A stretch of DNA of 64,000 bases, from assembly GCF_009857445.1 (NCBI RefSeq), contig NZ_WWCN01000003.1, positions 310,001 to 374,000 of the forward strand, given 5' to 3'. Below the pieces are notes generated by a model that was not told the DNA's origin, ran no database searches, and saw nothing but the letters and a program-made list of their open reading frames with translations. Positions 16,760 to 24,748 of the stretch are shown here, one piece after another (position 1 is the stretch's first letter; every line of letters starts with the position of its first letter). The translations under genes were made by a program, and so were the position numbers. Origin of the DNA: Duganella flavida (GTDB lineage: Bacteria; Pseudomonadota; Gammaproteobacteria; Burkholderiales; Burkholderiaceae_D).

Positions 16760-17468
16760 GATTGCGAATCTGCCGAACATCAATCCCGAACAGCTTGACA
16801 TACCGATCACGGCCAAGCTCGCGCAAGTGGGCGAAATGAACCATCCGCCGCGCATCCTGATGCTCTACGGTTCGCTGCGCGAGCGCTCGTTTAGCCGCTT
16901 CCTGACCGAAGAGGCCGCGCGCATCCTGGAACACTTCGGAGCGGAGGTGAAGATCTTCGACCCCATGGAGCTGCCGATGGCAGGCAGCGTGCCCGAAGAC
17001 CATCCGAAGGTCGTCGAGTTGCGCGAGCTGTGCCTGTGGTCCGAGGGACAGGTCTGGTGTAGTCCAGAACGCCACGGCGCCATCACGGCCGTGATGAAAA
17101 ACCAGATTGACTGGATTCCGCTGGAGATGGGCGCGGTACGCCCTAGCCAAGGCCGCACGCTGGCCGTGATGCAGGTCTGCGGTGGGTCTCAGTCCTTCAA
17201 TGTGGTCAACACACTGCGCCTGCTGGGGCGCTGGATGCGCATGTTCACCATCCCGAATCAGTCCTCAGTGCCGATGGCCTACAAGGAGTTTGACGATGCC
17301 GGCCGCATGCGCCAGTCTGCCTACTATGAGCGCGTGGTAGACGTCATGGAGGAACTGTTCAAAATGACACTACTGCTACGCGGTCGCAGCGACTATCTGA
17401 CCGATCGCTACAGCGAACGCAATGAGCAACACTTGAAAACCATCAACGCGGCCATTCAGAAAATCTAG
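16752..17468 (+). CDS. arsH: ArsH, NADPH-dependent FMN reductase / organoarsenical oxidase
   Basis: Start at 16752, overlapping the end of arsC by 8 nt; an in-frame ATG at 16725 is less likely. The 238-aa product has the flavodoxin-like flavin site [12 protein letters not shown] at about residue 40 and the family segments P-E-R-H-G and [11 protein letters not shown]. ArsH oxidises trivalent methylated arsenicals and reduces quinones or azo dyes with NADPH. No arsR lies nearby, so control by arsenite is not visible in this window. Confidence 0.9.
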   Translation: MDKIANLPNINPEQLDIPITAKLAQVGEMNHPPRILMLYGSLRERSFSRFLTEEAARILEHFGAEVKIFDPMELPMAGSVPEDHPKVVELRELCLWSEGQVWCSPERHGAITAVMKNQIDWIPLEMGAVRPSQGRTLAVMQVCGGSQSFNVVNTLRLLGRWMRMFTIPNQSSVPMAYKEFDDAGRMRQSAYYERVVDVMEELFKMTLLLRGRSDYLTDRYSERNEQHLKTINAAIQKI

Positions 17469-17576
17469 GTGGCCTCCGCTACGTATGCGGTCACGAAAGG
17501 ATCTTGCATGGATAGACGGATAAACGGTGCGATAGGAGCAGAAGCATGATTCACCGATCATCGTCTATCCGAATGA

Positions 17577-17610
17577 AAAGGCCCACCTCTTTTTAAGGCG
17601 GGCCTTTTGT
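17577..17610 (+). terminator. rho-independent terminator after arsH
   Basis: AAAAGGCCCACC pairs with GGCGGGCCTTTT (one G-T pair) around a T-rich loop, followed by TTTTG. It lies between arsH and the convergent Cys-rich peptide gene and may serve both directions. Confidence 0.75.
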
Positions 17611-17631
17611 TATGCCGTATCTATCCGACGA

Positions 17632-17763
17632 TTAGAAGCAGCAAGCCAGCATTTTGATGCAGCAGGCGATTTGACCGCAGCAGTCCGCGTTAGCAGCAAA
17701 CGCAACGGCGGAGGCGGCGAACAGGCCGGCGGCGACAACAATTTTGGTAACTTTCGATTTCAT
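17632..17763 (-). CDS. exported 43-aa Cys-rich peptide (CC motifs)
   Basis: The start at 17763 follows AGAGGA by 6 nt. Residues 1-23 are a textbook signal peptide (MKSKVTKIVVAAGLFAASAVAFA). The mature peptide is only 20 residues, with Cys pairs at D-C-C-G, A-C-C-I and A-C-C-F, that is, six Cys in about 16 residues. I do not recognise a named family. Six Cys with almost no other polar residues suggests a metal-binding or disulphide-knotted peptide, or a modified copper-binding peptide. It lies 56 bp downstream of another exported Cys-rich gene on the same strand. Confidence 0.65.
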   Translation of the reverse strand: MKSKVTKIVVAAGLFAASAVAFAANADCCGQIACCIKMLACCF

Positions 17764-17819
17764 AATCATTCCTCTAATGGTATTTGGTGAAAAGTCTGGA
17801 GATAAACCTACCACTGTAG

Positions 17820-18089
17820 TTAATCCGGTGGCGTCCAAACTTTTTCATAGCGATCGGCGAGAAATGGAGAAAGGTGGGCGGCATGCTCGCGAGCGGGCGG
17901 CACCATCACAAATGCCGCTACCGCCGCACCTGGTGCAATCGTCGGCGCCACTGGTGCGCATCCCATGTCGATGCATTGCGCTACATTGCACTCTTTCAGC
18001 GGACAGCAAGTATGCAATGCACTCGTCGCGGAAGCGAACGATGCGCAGAGGAAAAGCAATGCCAGCAGGAGAATGCGAATTTTATGCAT
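17820..18089 (-). CDS. exported 89-aa Cys-rich protein
   Basis: The start at 18089 (MHKIRILLLALLFLCASFASATS) gives a clear signal peptide; an upstream in-frame extension to 18212 lacks one. The mature N-terminus has six Cys in about 18 residues (H-T-C-C-P-L-K-E-C, then C-I-D-M-G-C). A low-complexity Ala-rich middle follows, ending V-W-T-P-P-D. The tail resembles small proteins I associate with copper-resistance clusters, but this is memory, not a match. It is probably co-transcribed with the 43-aa peptide. Confidence 0.6.
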   Translation of the reverse strand: MHKIRILLLALLFLCASFASATSALHTCCPLKECNVAQCIDMGCAPVAPTIAPGAAVAAFVMVPPAREHAAHLSPFLADRYEKVWTPPD

Positions 18090-18244
18090 GCTGTATTCTA
18101 GCCCAATCCATACTGCGCTGCCTGTTAGGCGTGGACGCGAGCGATATGCACAAGCCTCAGCTGCGCTAGCTCGAACTTGATCTGACATATTGCGTTCACT
18201 GACCTGTCGCATTCGCCTCTAAAGCAGCCCTTGGACGTCTTGGG

Positions 18245-18610
18245 CTATTTAGAACTTTTCTCATTGAGTAAACTTTCGAGGCGTGGCAAATATTTGTTAA
18301 TCGCGGCGGTAGCATCCCGCTCGGCAGCACGATAAAGTTCAAGAACAATTGCCCCGGTGGCAGTGAGGTTTGCCCCACCTCGCTCAGCGCCCCCTCGCTT
18401 CGTCTCGACTAGCGCTTCCACGAAGTGTTCATTCATCGCTTTTACGAGGGTCCAGACATGCTGGTAGCTCATACCGAGTTCGCGTCCAGCGGCAGCCAAT
18501 GAACCTGTTCTGTCTATCCACTCCAACACGTCAGCTTTGCCGGGGCCGATGGCTGTCCCATGGGCAATCGATACCCTTAGTCTGGGAAGTGCTTTCAATT
18601 CTGTCTTCAT
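18245..18610 (-). CDS. ModE-like winged-helix regulator lacking the molybdate-binding domain
   Basis: A 121-aa protein matching the N-terminal DNA-binding domain of ModE: V-L-E-W-I-D-R-T-G-S-L-A-A-A-G-R-E-L-G-M-S-Y-Q-H-V-W at residues about 28-53, then the wing with G-G-A-E-R-G-G-A-N-L-T-A-T-G. The two TOBE/Mop domains that bind oxyanions in full-length ModE are absent, so it either senses through other means or works with a partner. Divergent from the TauE/SafE gene, with a ModE-type palindrome between them. Confidence 0.85.
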   Translation of the reverse strand: MKTELKALPRLRVSIAHGTAIGPGKADVLEWIDRTGSLAAAGRELGMSYQHVWTLVKAMNEHFVEALVETKRGGAERGGANLTATGAIVLELYRAAERDATAAINKYLPRLESLLNEKSSK

Positions 18611-18636
18611 TTTTTTGACTGATTCTGGTTATACTT

Positions 18637-18660
18637 CGATATACAATAAATTTTATATCG
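18637..18660. promoter_or_regulatory. ModE-type operator palindrome
   Basis: CGATATA at 18637-18643 and TATATCG at 18654-18660 form perfect 7-bp arms 10 nt apart. E. coli ModE sites have the same TATA-CG half-sites facing each other. The site lies between the divergent ModE-like gene (start 18610) and tauE (start 18672), so repression or activation of both genes is expected. Confidence 0.7.
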
Positions 18661-18671
18661 GAATCGCTAGC

Positions 18672-19493
18672 ATGTCTTCGTTTGAACCAACTGAGCAGGG
18701 ATCAGCAAATAGAGCGCATAACGTGTTCACGATTTTCATTGCAGGGGGCGCTGTTGGCGCACTGGGCGGATTGATAGGGCTTGGCGGAGCTGAATTCAGG
18801 CTGCCGCTACTTATCGGCCTGTTCGGGTTTGCCGCCATTTCAGCGGTCATGCTCAACAAAACCATCAGCTTGGTGGTCGTTGCCTCAGCGTTGATATTTC
18901 GAGCGAAAGCAGTTCCGGTCGACCTCTTACTATCGAACTGGCACATAGCAGTGAATGTGCTGTCTGGTAGTCTTATCGGTGCTTGGTTCGGGGCATCTTG
19001 GGCTGTAAAGATGAAAAGCCGTACCCTTTATCAAACTCTAGCGGCAATGCTCGTGCTGATTGCAGTCGTGTTGTTTTTCGGACATCAAACAGAGACGTCC
19101 GAGCCGTTGTTTACTGGGCCGAAACTGATAATTGCTGGCGTCATTGCGGGCTTCGGCATCGGCGTTGTGGCAGCCATCATGGGCGTCGCCGGTGGAGAGC
19201 TTTTGATTCCAATGCTGATTCTCCTCTTCGGCGTTGATATCAAACTCGCTGGAAGCCTATCCCTTGCCATAAGTCTGCCGACCATGTTGGTAGCGTTTTT
19301 CCGCTTTAGCAAAGATGCCGCATTCCGAGTGATAAGGGAGAATAAAGCGTTTGTCGGATATATGGCGTTGGGTTCGATGGTTGGAACAAGCATCGGTGGG
19401 CACCTCGTCGGCGTCGTTTCTGTGTCCGTTTTGCTGCCTCTGCTGGCAGCAATCCTACTGGTGTCGTCAGTAAAGGTGTGGAAACATAAATAG
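18672..19493 (+). CDS. TauE/SafE-family anion exporter
   Basis: A membrane protein of 273 aa with about eight helices and two copies of the glycine-rich family motif (L-G-G-L-I-G-L-G-G-A-E and I-M-G-V-A-G-G-E). The start at 18672 excludes a non-membrane upstream extension. The family moves sulfite, sulfonates or other small anions. The ModE-like operator at its promoter suggests an oxyanion-related role such as molybdate, tungstate or sulfate analogues; that is inference from context. Confidence 0.85.
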   Translation: MSSFEPTEQGSANRAHNVFTIFIAGGAVGALGGLIGLGGAEFRLPLLIGLFGFAAISAVMLNKTISLVVVASALIFRAKAVPVDLLLSNWHIAVNVLSGSLIGAWFGASWAVKMKSRTLYQTLAAMLVLIAVVLFFGHQTETSEPLFTGPKLIIAGVIAGFGIGVVAAIMGVAGGELLIPMLILLFGVDIKLAGSLSLAISLPTMLVAFFRFSKDAAFRVIRENKAFVGYMALGSMVGTSIGGHLVGVVSVSVLLPLLAAILLVSSVKVWKHK

Positions 19494-19626
19494 TCCACAT
19501 CGCCTGCTGCCTGCCGGTAGAAGCCGTTGAGAGCTCTACCTGCATCTCCAACGTTCAATGTCACATTCAGGTCATCGCTAGGCGGTAATATCGTGTCGTC
19601 TCTCGAATCAACTCCCGATTTGATTT

Positions 19627-19655
19627 ACTGCCTCTATTTCGAGGCAGTTTTTTTT
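19627..19655 (+). terminator. rho-independent terminator after tauE
   Basis: ACTGCCTC and GAGGCAGT pair around a 6-nt loop, followed by eight T residues. Confidence 0.85.
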
Positions 19656-19665
19656 GCCTGCAGAA

Positions 19666-20814
19666 CTAGCGCTGACCCAATGCGATGGTTCCCGCGCCAG
19701 CAAGCGCGAGACCTACGCCAACATAGTCATTCCACGAGGGGGTGACCCCATCAACGAAATACAGCCATCCAATTGCAGTAGCGATGTAGATGGCTCCATA
19801 GGTGGCGTACACGCGGCCGCTGGCGTCGGGGTGCAGTGTCAACAACCAGACGAATACCATCAAACTCAATGCCGCCGGCAGCGCCAGCCATGCAGAACCT
19901 CGTCCGCTTAGCCACAACAGTGGAAGATAGCAGCCTAAAAGCTCTGCAATGGCGGTGGCGAAGAACAAACCAAAAGTGCGTGCAACCGCGATCGTACCAT
20001 CGCTTGCGTAACCTGTTCCACCAAGCGCACGAATCCACTTTATCGAACCTGTCAACGGGGCAACCGTGCGATAAACAATATCGTATGCATTTTGATTGCT
20101 TATCGACGCGGCGATTGCTCGTTGAGTCGGTTCCCTATCCTCAGGGTGGATACGGTCGTAAAAGTCTTCAATTGTCACTCTGACGGACGGCTCAAAAAAG
20201 AAGTGCTCTTTTACCTGATCATCCCACTCAAGTACATCGAAGGGCAGATCGCAGTACCAGAAGCCAACATTCGAGAGGCGGCTTGCATACTCAAGGCGCC
20301 CGCGATTGCGCTCCAGCTCCTGATTTATTTCTTCGCGCACCGCTCGCTCGCTGGCAAGTTCTTGGCCAAAGAAGTCCACCGACTCGACAATAGCCTGATC
20401 AATTGCCTCGTTGAAGCGCATCACATCATCTGCCGCTGAGTCCTCACTCAACGAGTATTTCATCGCCATCCATAGTCTCAAGACGCTCGTGCGTAGGGCG
20501 CGGTATTCGCTGACGAGTTGCGTCATTGAAAAGCCGTCTTGGGCGCGTAAGGCAACATGCACCTCAGCTGCAGTATGTGGGGCGTTTGGGGATATAGCGG
20601 CCAAGCCGTGAGACTTCGCAGTTCGGTTAGCCTCAGTCTGAGGCTGACGAAGATCGTCACAAATCGCCTGGAGAATCTGTGGTGCGTGGTGTCGCAACGA
20701 AAGTACGTCCATCTTTGCGGCGGATGGCAGTTCGGTAGCGGCGAACGCGTCCCACTCTGTGAGTATTTCCTGTATGTGTGAATCAATGAAATCTGACAGC
20801 CGCATATATGACAT
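19666..20814 (-). CDS. chimeric RsbRD-PAS sensor fragment fused to YnfA membrane protein
   Basis: A single 382-aa frame of two unrelated parts. Residues 1-160 resemble the RsbRD N-terminal sensor domain and about 175-272 a PAS domain (N-V-G-F-W-Y-C-D-L ... D-R-I-H-P-E-D-R). From about residue 279 it becomes a nearly full-length YnfA (UPF0060) protein: [17 protein letters not shown], four membrane helices, [10 protein letters not shown] and [11 protein letters not shown] sensors of this kind normally continue into a kinase, which is missing. The junction at about nt 19,980 is in frame. Whether the fusion is expressed and functional is unknown; a deletion-born chimera is the simplest reading. 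Confidence 0.8.
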   Translation of the reverse strand: MSYMRLSDFIDSHIQEILTEWDAFAATELPSAAKMDVLSLRHHAPQILQAICDDLRQPQTEANRTAKSHGLAAISPNAPHTAAEVHVALRAQDGFSMTQLVSEYRALRTSVLRLWMAMKYSLSEDSAADDVMRFNEAIDQAIVESVDFFGQELASERAVREEINQELERNRGRLEYASRLSNVGFWYCDLPFDVLEWDDQVKEHFFFEPSVRVTIEDFYDRIHPEDREPTQRAIAASISNQNAYDIVYRTVAPLTGSIKWIRALGGTGYASDGTIAVARTFGLFFATAIAELLGCYLPLLWLSGRGSAWLALPAALSLMVFVWLLTLHPDASGRVYATYGAIYIATAIGWLYFVDGVTPSWNDYVGVGLALAGAGTIALGQR

Positions 20815-21113
20815 CTTTCCTTTGTGACTTTTAAAATGGCACGGGCATATACTTCGAGTCCTTCCCGATGAGTCGTTGCCGACAGTACACCTACCGACGC
20901 GTCCTCACGGTATGGCGTGAGGCGCTGCCCGCCCCAGCTGTAAAGCGCGTGCTTGGGTACTGGCTTGGCGTACTGGAGGAGATCGAGCGCGACACCCGCA
21001 CGGTATTGGACATTTTGGTCAATTACCGATAGTGCCGTCTTGCTTAGGTATAGATGCTGTACCACAGGCTGCCATTGCATCGAGATTCTCTCAGCATGGT
21101 CTTGCTCAAGCAG
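20815..21113 (-). other. gene-like remnant of unknown family
   Basis: Between the chimera and the EAL-HDOD gene, the minus strand reads about 85 codons of convincing protein-like sequence without a stop (for example [20 protein letters not shown] and [14 protein letters not shown]). It runs into the start of the chimeric gene with no stop of its own until much later. I do not recognise the family. It may be the broken end of a lost gene. Confidence 0.3.
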
Positions 21114-22382
21114 TTACAGGGTAAGTCCATTGGACCACTGGAAGGCCTGCAGCTGCAACCGATGTAGATCGGCGGGACTCATTTTCAGGTATCGAAGATG
21201 GCTATGCATTGCCGTTCCCAACTGAGCCTGTTCGAGCATCTCGACAATATCAAGGAGTCGTCCCAAATCGCCGCTGCGCATTAAGAGGGCAGCACGGACA
21301 TCGTCAGAGACGACGAGAGTATCAAGCACGTCGGACATCGACATCGAGAACAGAGTATCTATCAGGGACAACATGCCAACAGTAAACCCGGTATCGGCAT
21401 CCGTTCTTCGCTCCGTACGGGTGTTAAGCAGCATCAATTCAAGGAGCTTACCCCGCACAGTCGCCATTTGCAAAAGTGGCGAAGATAGCTCAATCGTCTC
21501 GCCCGGCTTCGCATAAAGAAGGATTTGCAACCAGCGCTGCAATTGACGGCGCCCCAGCACCAATAAGGCCTTCCCGATCGAGTCAATTTTAATATGTGCC
21601 CCGGCGGTTGGCGTGTTCACTAAGCGCAATAAATTTAAGCTAATCAGGGGATCATGTTTCACGCTGAGCTCAATAACGCTATTTTCGACATCGGTGTTAA
21701 TTTGATCGAGTATGCGCAGGATCGCTAATTCCGATGGCGAAATCTTCCGACCAGACAAGACGACTGGACGAGCAAAGTAGTACCCCTGAAAATAGTCAAA
21801 TCCCAAGCTCAGGCACTGCTGGAACTCTTCGCGCGTCTCGACTTTCTCGGCTAGAAGTTTTTTACCTGCCTTATTCAGTTGACCAAGCAATACTGGCAGA
21901 GCGTTCGGCGCCACACCCTTTAAATCAATCTTCACCACATGAACAAGTGGCAGCAACTTTCGCACGTCCTCCGAATCGACAATCACATCGTCCAATGCAA
22001 ATTTGAAACCGAATTGCTTGAGTTCCGTCACCCGAAGAATAACCTCAGGCGTTGCCTTGACAGTCTCCAATATTTCGAGGACCACTTTGTCGCTGGGAAG
22101 AAAGCGGACGAAATCGCTCGCGAGTACCGTCGCGTCGACGTTCACGAAAGCAAGCTGGTGTCCGACAACCTGCTCCATCCCCAATTGGGATACATGGGCA
22201 ATGACTGCGGCGGTAGCCGAAACGTCATCCGATATGCCCGCTTGGCCGATATCTGCGCTGCGAAAAAGTAACTCAAACCCCATCAAGCGTTGATCCCGCC
22301 CGAGGATAGGCTGCCTGGCAAGAAAAAACTCTCCCGACGGTGCTGGCGCACGGACCGTATCGGTCGTAACGAGATCTGTCAT
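21114..22382 (-). CDS. EAL-HDOD signalling protein (CdgJ/YuxH type)
   Basis: A 422-aa protein with an N-terminal EAL-like domain (F-L-A-R-Q-P-I-L-G-R ... F-E-L-L-F-R, V-L-E-I-L-E, L-A-E-K-V-E) and a C-terminal HDOD domain. The EAL signature reads ELL and the catalytic metal ligands are incomplete, as is usual for this architecture, so it is probably a c-di-GMP-independent adaptor and not a phosphodiesterase. The start at 22382 drops a 36-residue non-conserved extension. Such proteins affect motility and biofilm in other bacteria. Confidence 0.85.
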   Translation of the reverse strand: MTDLVTTDTVRAPAPSGEFFLARQPILGRDQRLMGFELLFRSADIGQAGISDDVSATAAVIAHVSQLGMEQVVGHQLAFVNVDATVLASDFVRFLPSDKVVLEILETVKATPEVILRVTELKQFGFKFALDDVIVDSEDVRKLLPLVHVVKIDLKGVAPNALPVLLGQLNKAGKKLLAEKVETREEFQQCLSLGFDYFQGYYFARPVVLSGRKISPSELAILRILDQINTDVENSVIELSVKHDPLISLNLLRLVNTPTAGAHIKIDSIGKALLVLGRRQLQRWLQILLYAKPGETIELSSPLLQMATVRGKLLELMLLNTRTERRTDADTGFTVGMLSLIDTLFSMSMSDVLDTLVVSDDVRAALLMRSGDLGRLLDIVEMLEQAQLGTAMHSHLRYLKMSPADLHRLQLQAFQWSNGLTL

Positions 22383-22696
22383 TGAAACCCCACTACAGTG
22401 CAGAGTATTACGGAACGAGTGATGAGCCATCTTAGCATGACGTAACTTTCCAATAGTCAAAAAAAAGGAGCAGGGAAGAGGTGAAATCAAAGCTGGGCTC
22501 TTAGTGCCGCGCAGGGATCACTTCCAAGAACCGACGTCCCACATCAATGCTAAGTTGAAATATGATCAGAATTGATTAGAATGTGACGTCGTTATACAAG
22601 GATGCCTGACCGCAATTAAAAGGTCTTGTCCACGGGGAGAGCTGCGCTGGTTTTCGGCAAGATTCGCCGCAGGGATATCACTTTTGGAGGATGCTT

Positions 22697-22960
22697 ATGC
22701 CCGTATTTTTTCCCGAACTCCCTGCACGCTGCACGGCGGTTGCCACCGTGGCTTTTGATGCTTACTACAATGGTGATCGCATAATTTGCGAAATTTCGGC
22801 CGAGGCGCTGAACGACCACTTCGGTGCGGTGTCTTTTTCAAGCTCAGATCTCGTTGCTGCTTTTGAGCGCAATCGCTTTTTGATCGAGACAGTGGCACGT
22901 GCCGTTCTCCCGGCGAGGGCACCGGCCGGTCGTTGCCTGCTAGTCACCGCGGATTTTTGA
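22697..22960 (+). CDS. DUF1488 family protein
   Basis: An 87-aa protein with the DUF1488 pattern: V-A-F-D-A-Y-Y-N-G-D-R-I-I-C-E-I-S-x-E-A-L-N-D-H-F-G-A and F-E-R-N-R-F-L-I-E at residues about 18-70. GGAGG lies 7 nt before the start at 22697. The family function is unknown. The stop overlaps the start of the next gene (TGATG), so the two are translationally coupled. Confidence 0.75.
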   Translation: MPVFFPELPARCTAVATVAFDAYYNGDRIICEISAEALNDHFGAVSFSSSDLVAAFERNRFLIETVARAVLPARAPAGRCLLVTADF

Positions 22961-23220
22961 TGCTGTTCTTCGCCGAAGTCGCATGGCGCTACTTGCCCAA
23001 TCCCAAGCCATTACGCGATGCTATCATCTCGGGCCATGTCGATATCACACAGTTGGCCGGCAGCACGGTATATCTCATCTCCAGACAATGCCACAATGTA
23101 GATGAAGTGGAAGCCGCGATCATGCGGCGTAATGCTTGGGTGCGAGTAGTCGCGGACATCGAGAGCGTGGTGCTAGCCACGGCGTTCGTGTTTATTCTGT
23201 ATTTCGCTTGGCATTTTTAA
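22960..23220 (+). CDS. small hypothetical protein with C-terminal membrane helix
   Basis: An 86-aa product translated from an ATG that overlaps the stop of the DUF1488 gene. The N-terminal 60 residues are soluble and the last 20 (V-V-L-A-T-A-F-V-F-I-L-Y-F-A-W) are a membrane helix. No family recognised. Coupling to DUF1488 suggests a shared role. Confidence 0.5.
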   Translation: MLFFAEVAWRYLPNPKPLRDAIISGHVDITQLAGSTVYLISRQCHNVDEVEAAIMRRNAWVRVVADIESVVLATAFVFILYFAWHF

Positions 23221-23622
23221 AAACAAATTGAAAGGGCAAATATGGCACGTGGAACTTTCCTACTGGCCACGACATGCCGCCACGGGCGGCGAAGCTGTCC
23301 CCAACTGGCAGGCTTGCCCGAAACTACTCTTGGCTGGATTTTCAAACAGATCCTTTCATCCAGAGGTGGGCCAAGACGAAAAGCGTAGCCGTCTTGACTA
23401 TCCGATAGGCATGTGACGTTCGGTGTAGCGGCAAGTATGACCACTTTGACTGCGTGACTTGCTCCGCATGGTGAAGGGGAGGCGTTGCAAACCATCCATG
23501 GCGGCCGCGAGGAGGAGGTAAAACCATATGCGATCCCGCCATCCCGGACAGCGGGAAGGAATTGAAAACTTATCGCTGTCGCTTGAGCAGTTGATTCCGT
23601 CGAGATAAAGGCAATATACAGC
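23221..23622. other. intergenic, one doubtful small frame
   Basis: No recognised gene in 400 bp. A 48-codon frame at 23242-23388 follows an AAAGGG sequence and encodes a basic, Arg-rich peptide, but nothing supports it as real. Confidence 0.3.
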
Positions 23623-23826
23623 GTGAAAGTTCGTAAACTATATAAGAAATCAATTCTTTATTACTTTTCCGCTTATGTGCTATTTCTGGCCTTATCCCGG
23701 CTGCCCCTCAAGGAAGCCATTGAGGTAACGACTGAAAATGGTTGGATAGCAAAGGACTTTGTTCCAGCAGTAAAACTTCTCCATGTTCCAGTCATTGATA
23801 GCGTCGGGGAATTTATCTCCGCCTGA
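23623..23826 (+). CDS. small hypothetical membrane-associated protein, 67 aa
   Basis: It starts with GTG. Residues 8-27 form a hydrophobic segment (S-I-L-Y-Y-F-S-A-Y-V-L-F-L-A-L) after a basic N-terminus, suggesting a membrane anchor or signal, then about 40 soluble residues. No family recognised. A strong terminator 20 bp after the stop supports it as a transcribed unit. Confidence 0.4.
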   Translation: MKVRKLYKKSILYYFSAYVLFLALSRLPLKEAIEVTTENGWIAKDFVPAVKLLHVPVIDSVGEFISA

Positions 23827-23843
23827 ATCTGAATTGATATAAC

Positions 23844-23872
23844 AAAAAGCCAGCAGATCGCTGGCTTTTTTT
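23844..23872 (+). terminator. strong rho-independent terminator
   Basis: A perfect 11-bp stem AAAAAGCCAGC / GCTGGCTTTTT with a 5-nt loop and a run of seven T residues. Confidence 0.9.
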
Positions 23873-24055
23873 GATTTCGTCATGGTGTAGCTGGCTCCCC
23901 CCTCCCAACTAAACTGCGCCTAGCTGTTGCTAGTTAGGCGAAGTGCGTTGGGAATGGGGCGCAGTATCGGGCATTGGGCAAGGTTTCTCGTAAAGTAGTA
24001 ACGGTGACTACCTTGGACAAGAGTGACGTTCAACGACGCACATCGTCATCACTTT

Positions 24056-24135
24056 GCGATGTAAAGTTTTACACTTGCGCATCGCCATTGATGGGTTACC
24101 ATTTTCCAATATCACTAATTAAGTGAATATCACTT
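24056..24135. other. cluster of palindromes in a gene-free stretch
   Basis: Within a 335-bp gap, TGTAAA-GT-TTTACA (24060-24073) lies inside GCGATG...CATCGC arms (24056-24085). Further on, alternating TCACT/AGTGA half-sites give TCACT-AATTA-AGTGA (24112-24126) and AAGTGA-ATA-TCACTT (24121-24135). This looks like an operator or a recombination/replication site. No regulator gene is adjacent. Confidence 0.4.
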
Positions 24136-24162
24136 TACCGTGCGGATTGGTGTAACTCGTTC

Positions 24163-24504
24163 GTGCATGCTGCCGTGGTTCCGCAACTGGCGGCAGGCCC
24201 GGCTCTTGATCGTCAGCAGTTGGCCGTGCGGCTGGCAGAATGGTTCGCCACGCTTCCGCGCAACATCACAGTGGCCTGCGCTAGCTTCACCGACTGGGAG
24301 TTGCTGCTCGACGCGCTGGATGGCTCGCTACCAGCAAACCAAATCGGGCGATACGATCTGCGTGCGCACAGTGACTCGGCAGAATTCAACCATGCGTTCA
24401 TCCGCTATAATGAGCAAAGCGCGCCTTGGCATCACGCGCTGCACGATGCCCGCGCCCACAGGCAAGGCTGGTTAGCGTGGCAGGGCAAAGGAAAGACCAA
24501 TTGA
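24163..24504 (+). pseudogene. C-terminal part of a DEDD-type 3'-5' exonuclease
   Basis: A 113-aa frame ends in W-H-H-A-L-H-D-A-R-A-H-R, the ExoIII motif H-x(4)-D of RNase-H-like 3'-5' exonucleases, preceded by F-T-D-W-E-L-L-L-D-A-L. The N-terminal D-x-E motif (ExoI) is missing, so this is probably an N-terminally truncated gene. A matching N-terminal fragment lies downstream at 24748. Confidence 0.55.
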
Positions 24505-24505
24505 A

Positions 24506-24748
24506 ATGACGAGGGATGAACTGATCGCAGCCGTGCCTACTCACATGCGAGATGGCAGGCCGTATCTGATTGCGCTCGACGCGATCCCCCAGCCGTGGCG
24601 GGGCCAGTTCGAAAATGATTTAGTTGGGAGCGCGTGCCCACTTGATCAGACCCTTGGCAAATGCGCCTTTGTCTGGGATTGGGCCGCATGGGTTAGTGGG
24701 AATTGGTATGGGCGTGGGCCTGCTGGGTTAGGGTTAGGGTTAGGCTGA
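24506..24748 (+). CDS. hypothetical protein, 80 aa, C-terminus formed by GGGTTA repeats
   Basis: The frame starts 1 nt after the exonuclease fragment. The first 70 residues (L-I-A-L-D-A-I-P-Q-P-W-R-G-Q-F and A-F-V-W-D-W-A-A-W-V-S-G-N-W) look like real protein with the pattern of a small conserved hypothetical. The last residues G-L-G-L-G-L-G are encoded by the telomere-like repeat, so the natural C-terminus may have been altered. Its stop overlaps the ATG of the next fragment. Confidence 0.4.
   Translation: MTRDELIAAVPTHMRDGRPYLIALDAIPQPWRGQFENDLVGSACPLDQTLGKCAFVWDWAAWVSGNWYGRGPAGLGLGLG
24675..24744 (+). repeat. G-run cluster ending in GGGTTA x3 (vertebrate telomere-like)
   Basis: Nine GGG runs occur in 70 bp, and the last 20 bp (24725-24744) are GGGTTA three times followed by GG. 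The + strand could fold into a G-quadruplex. Such a tract is unusual in bacterial DNA. Confidence 0.8.
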
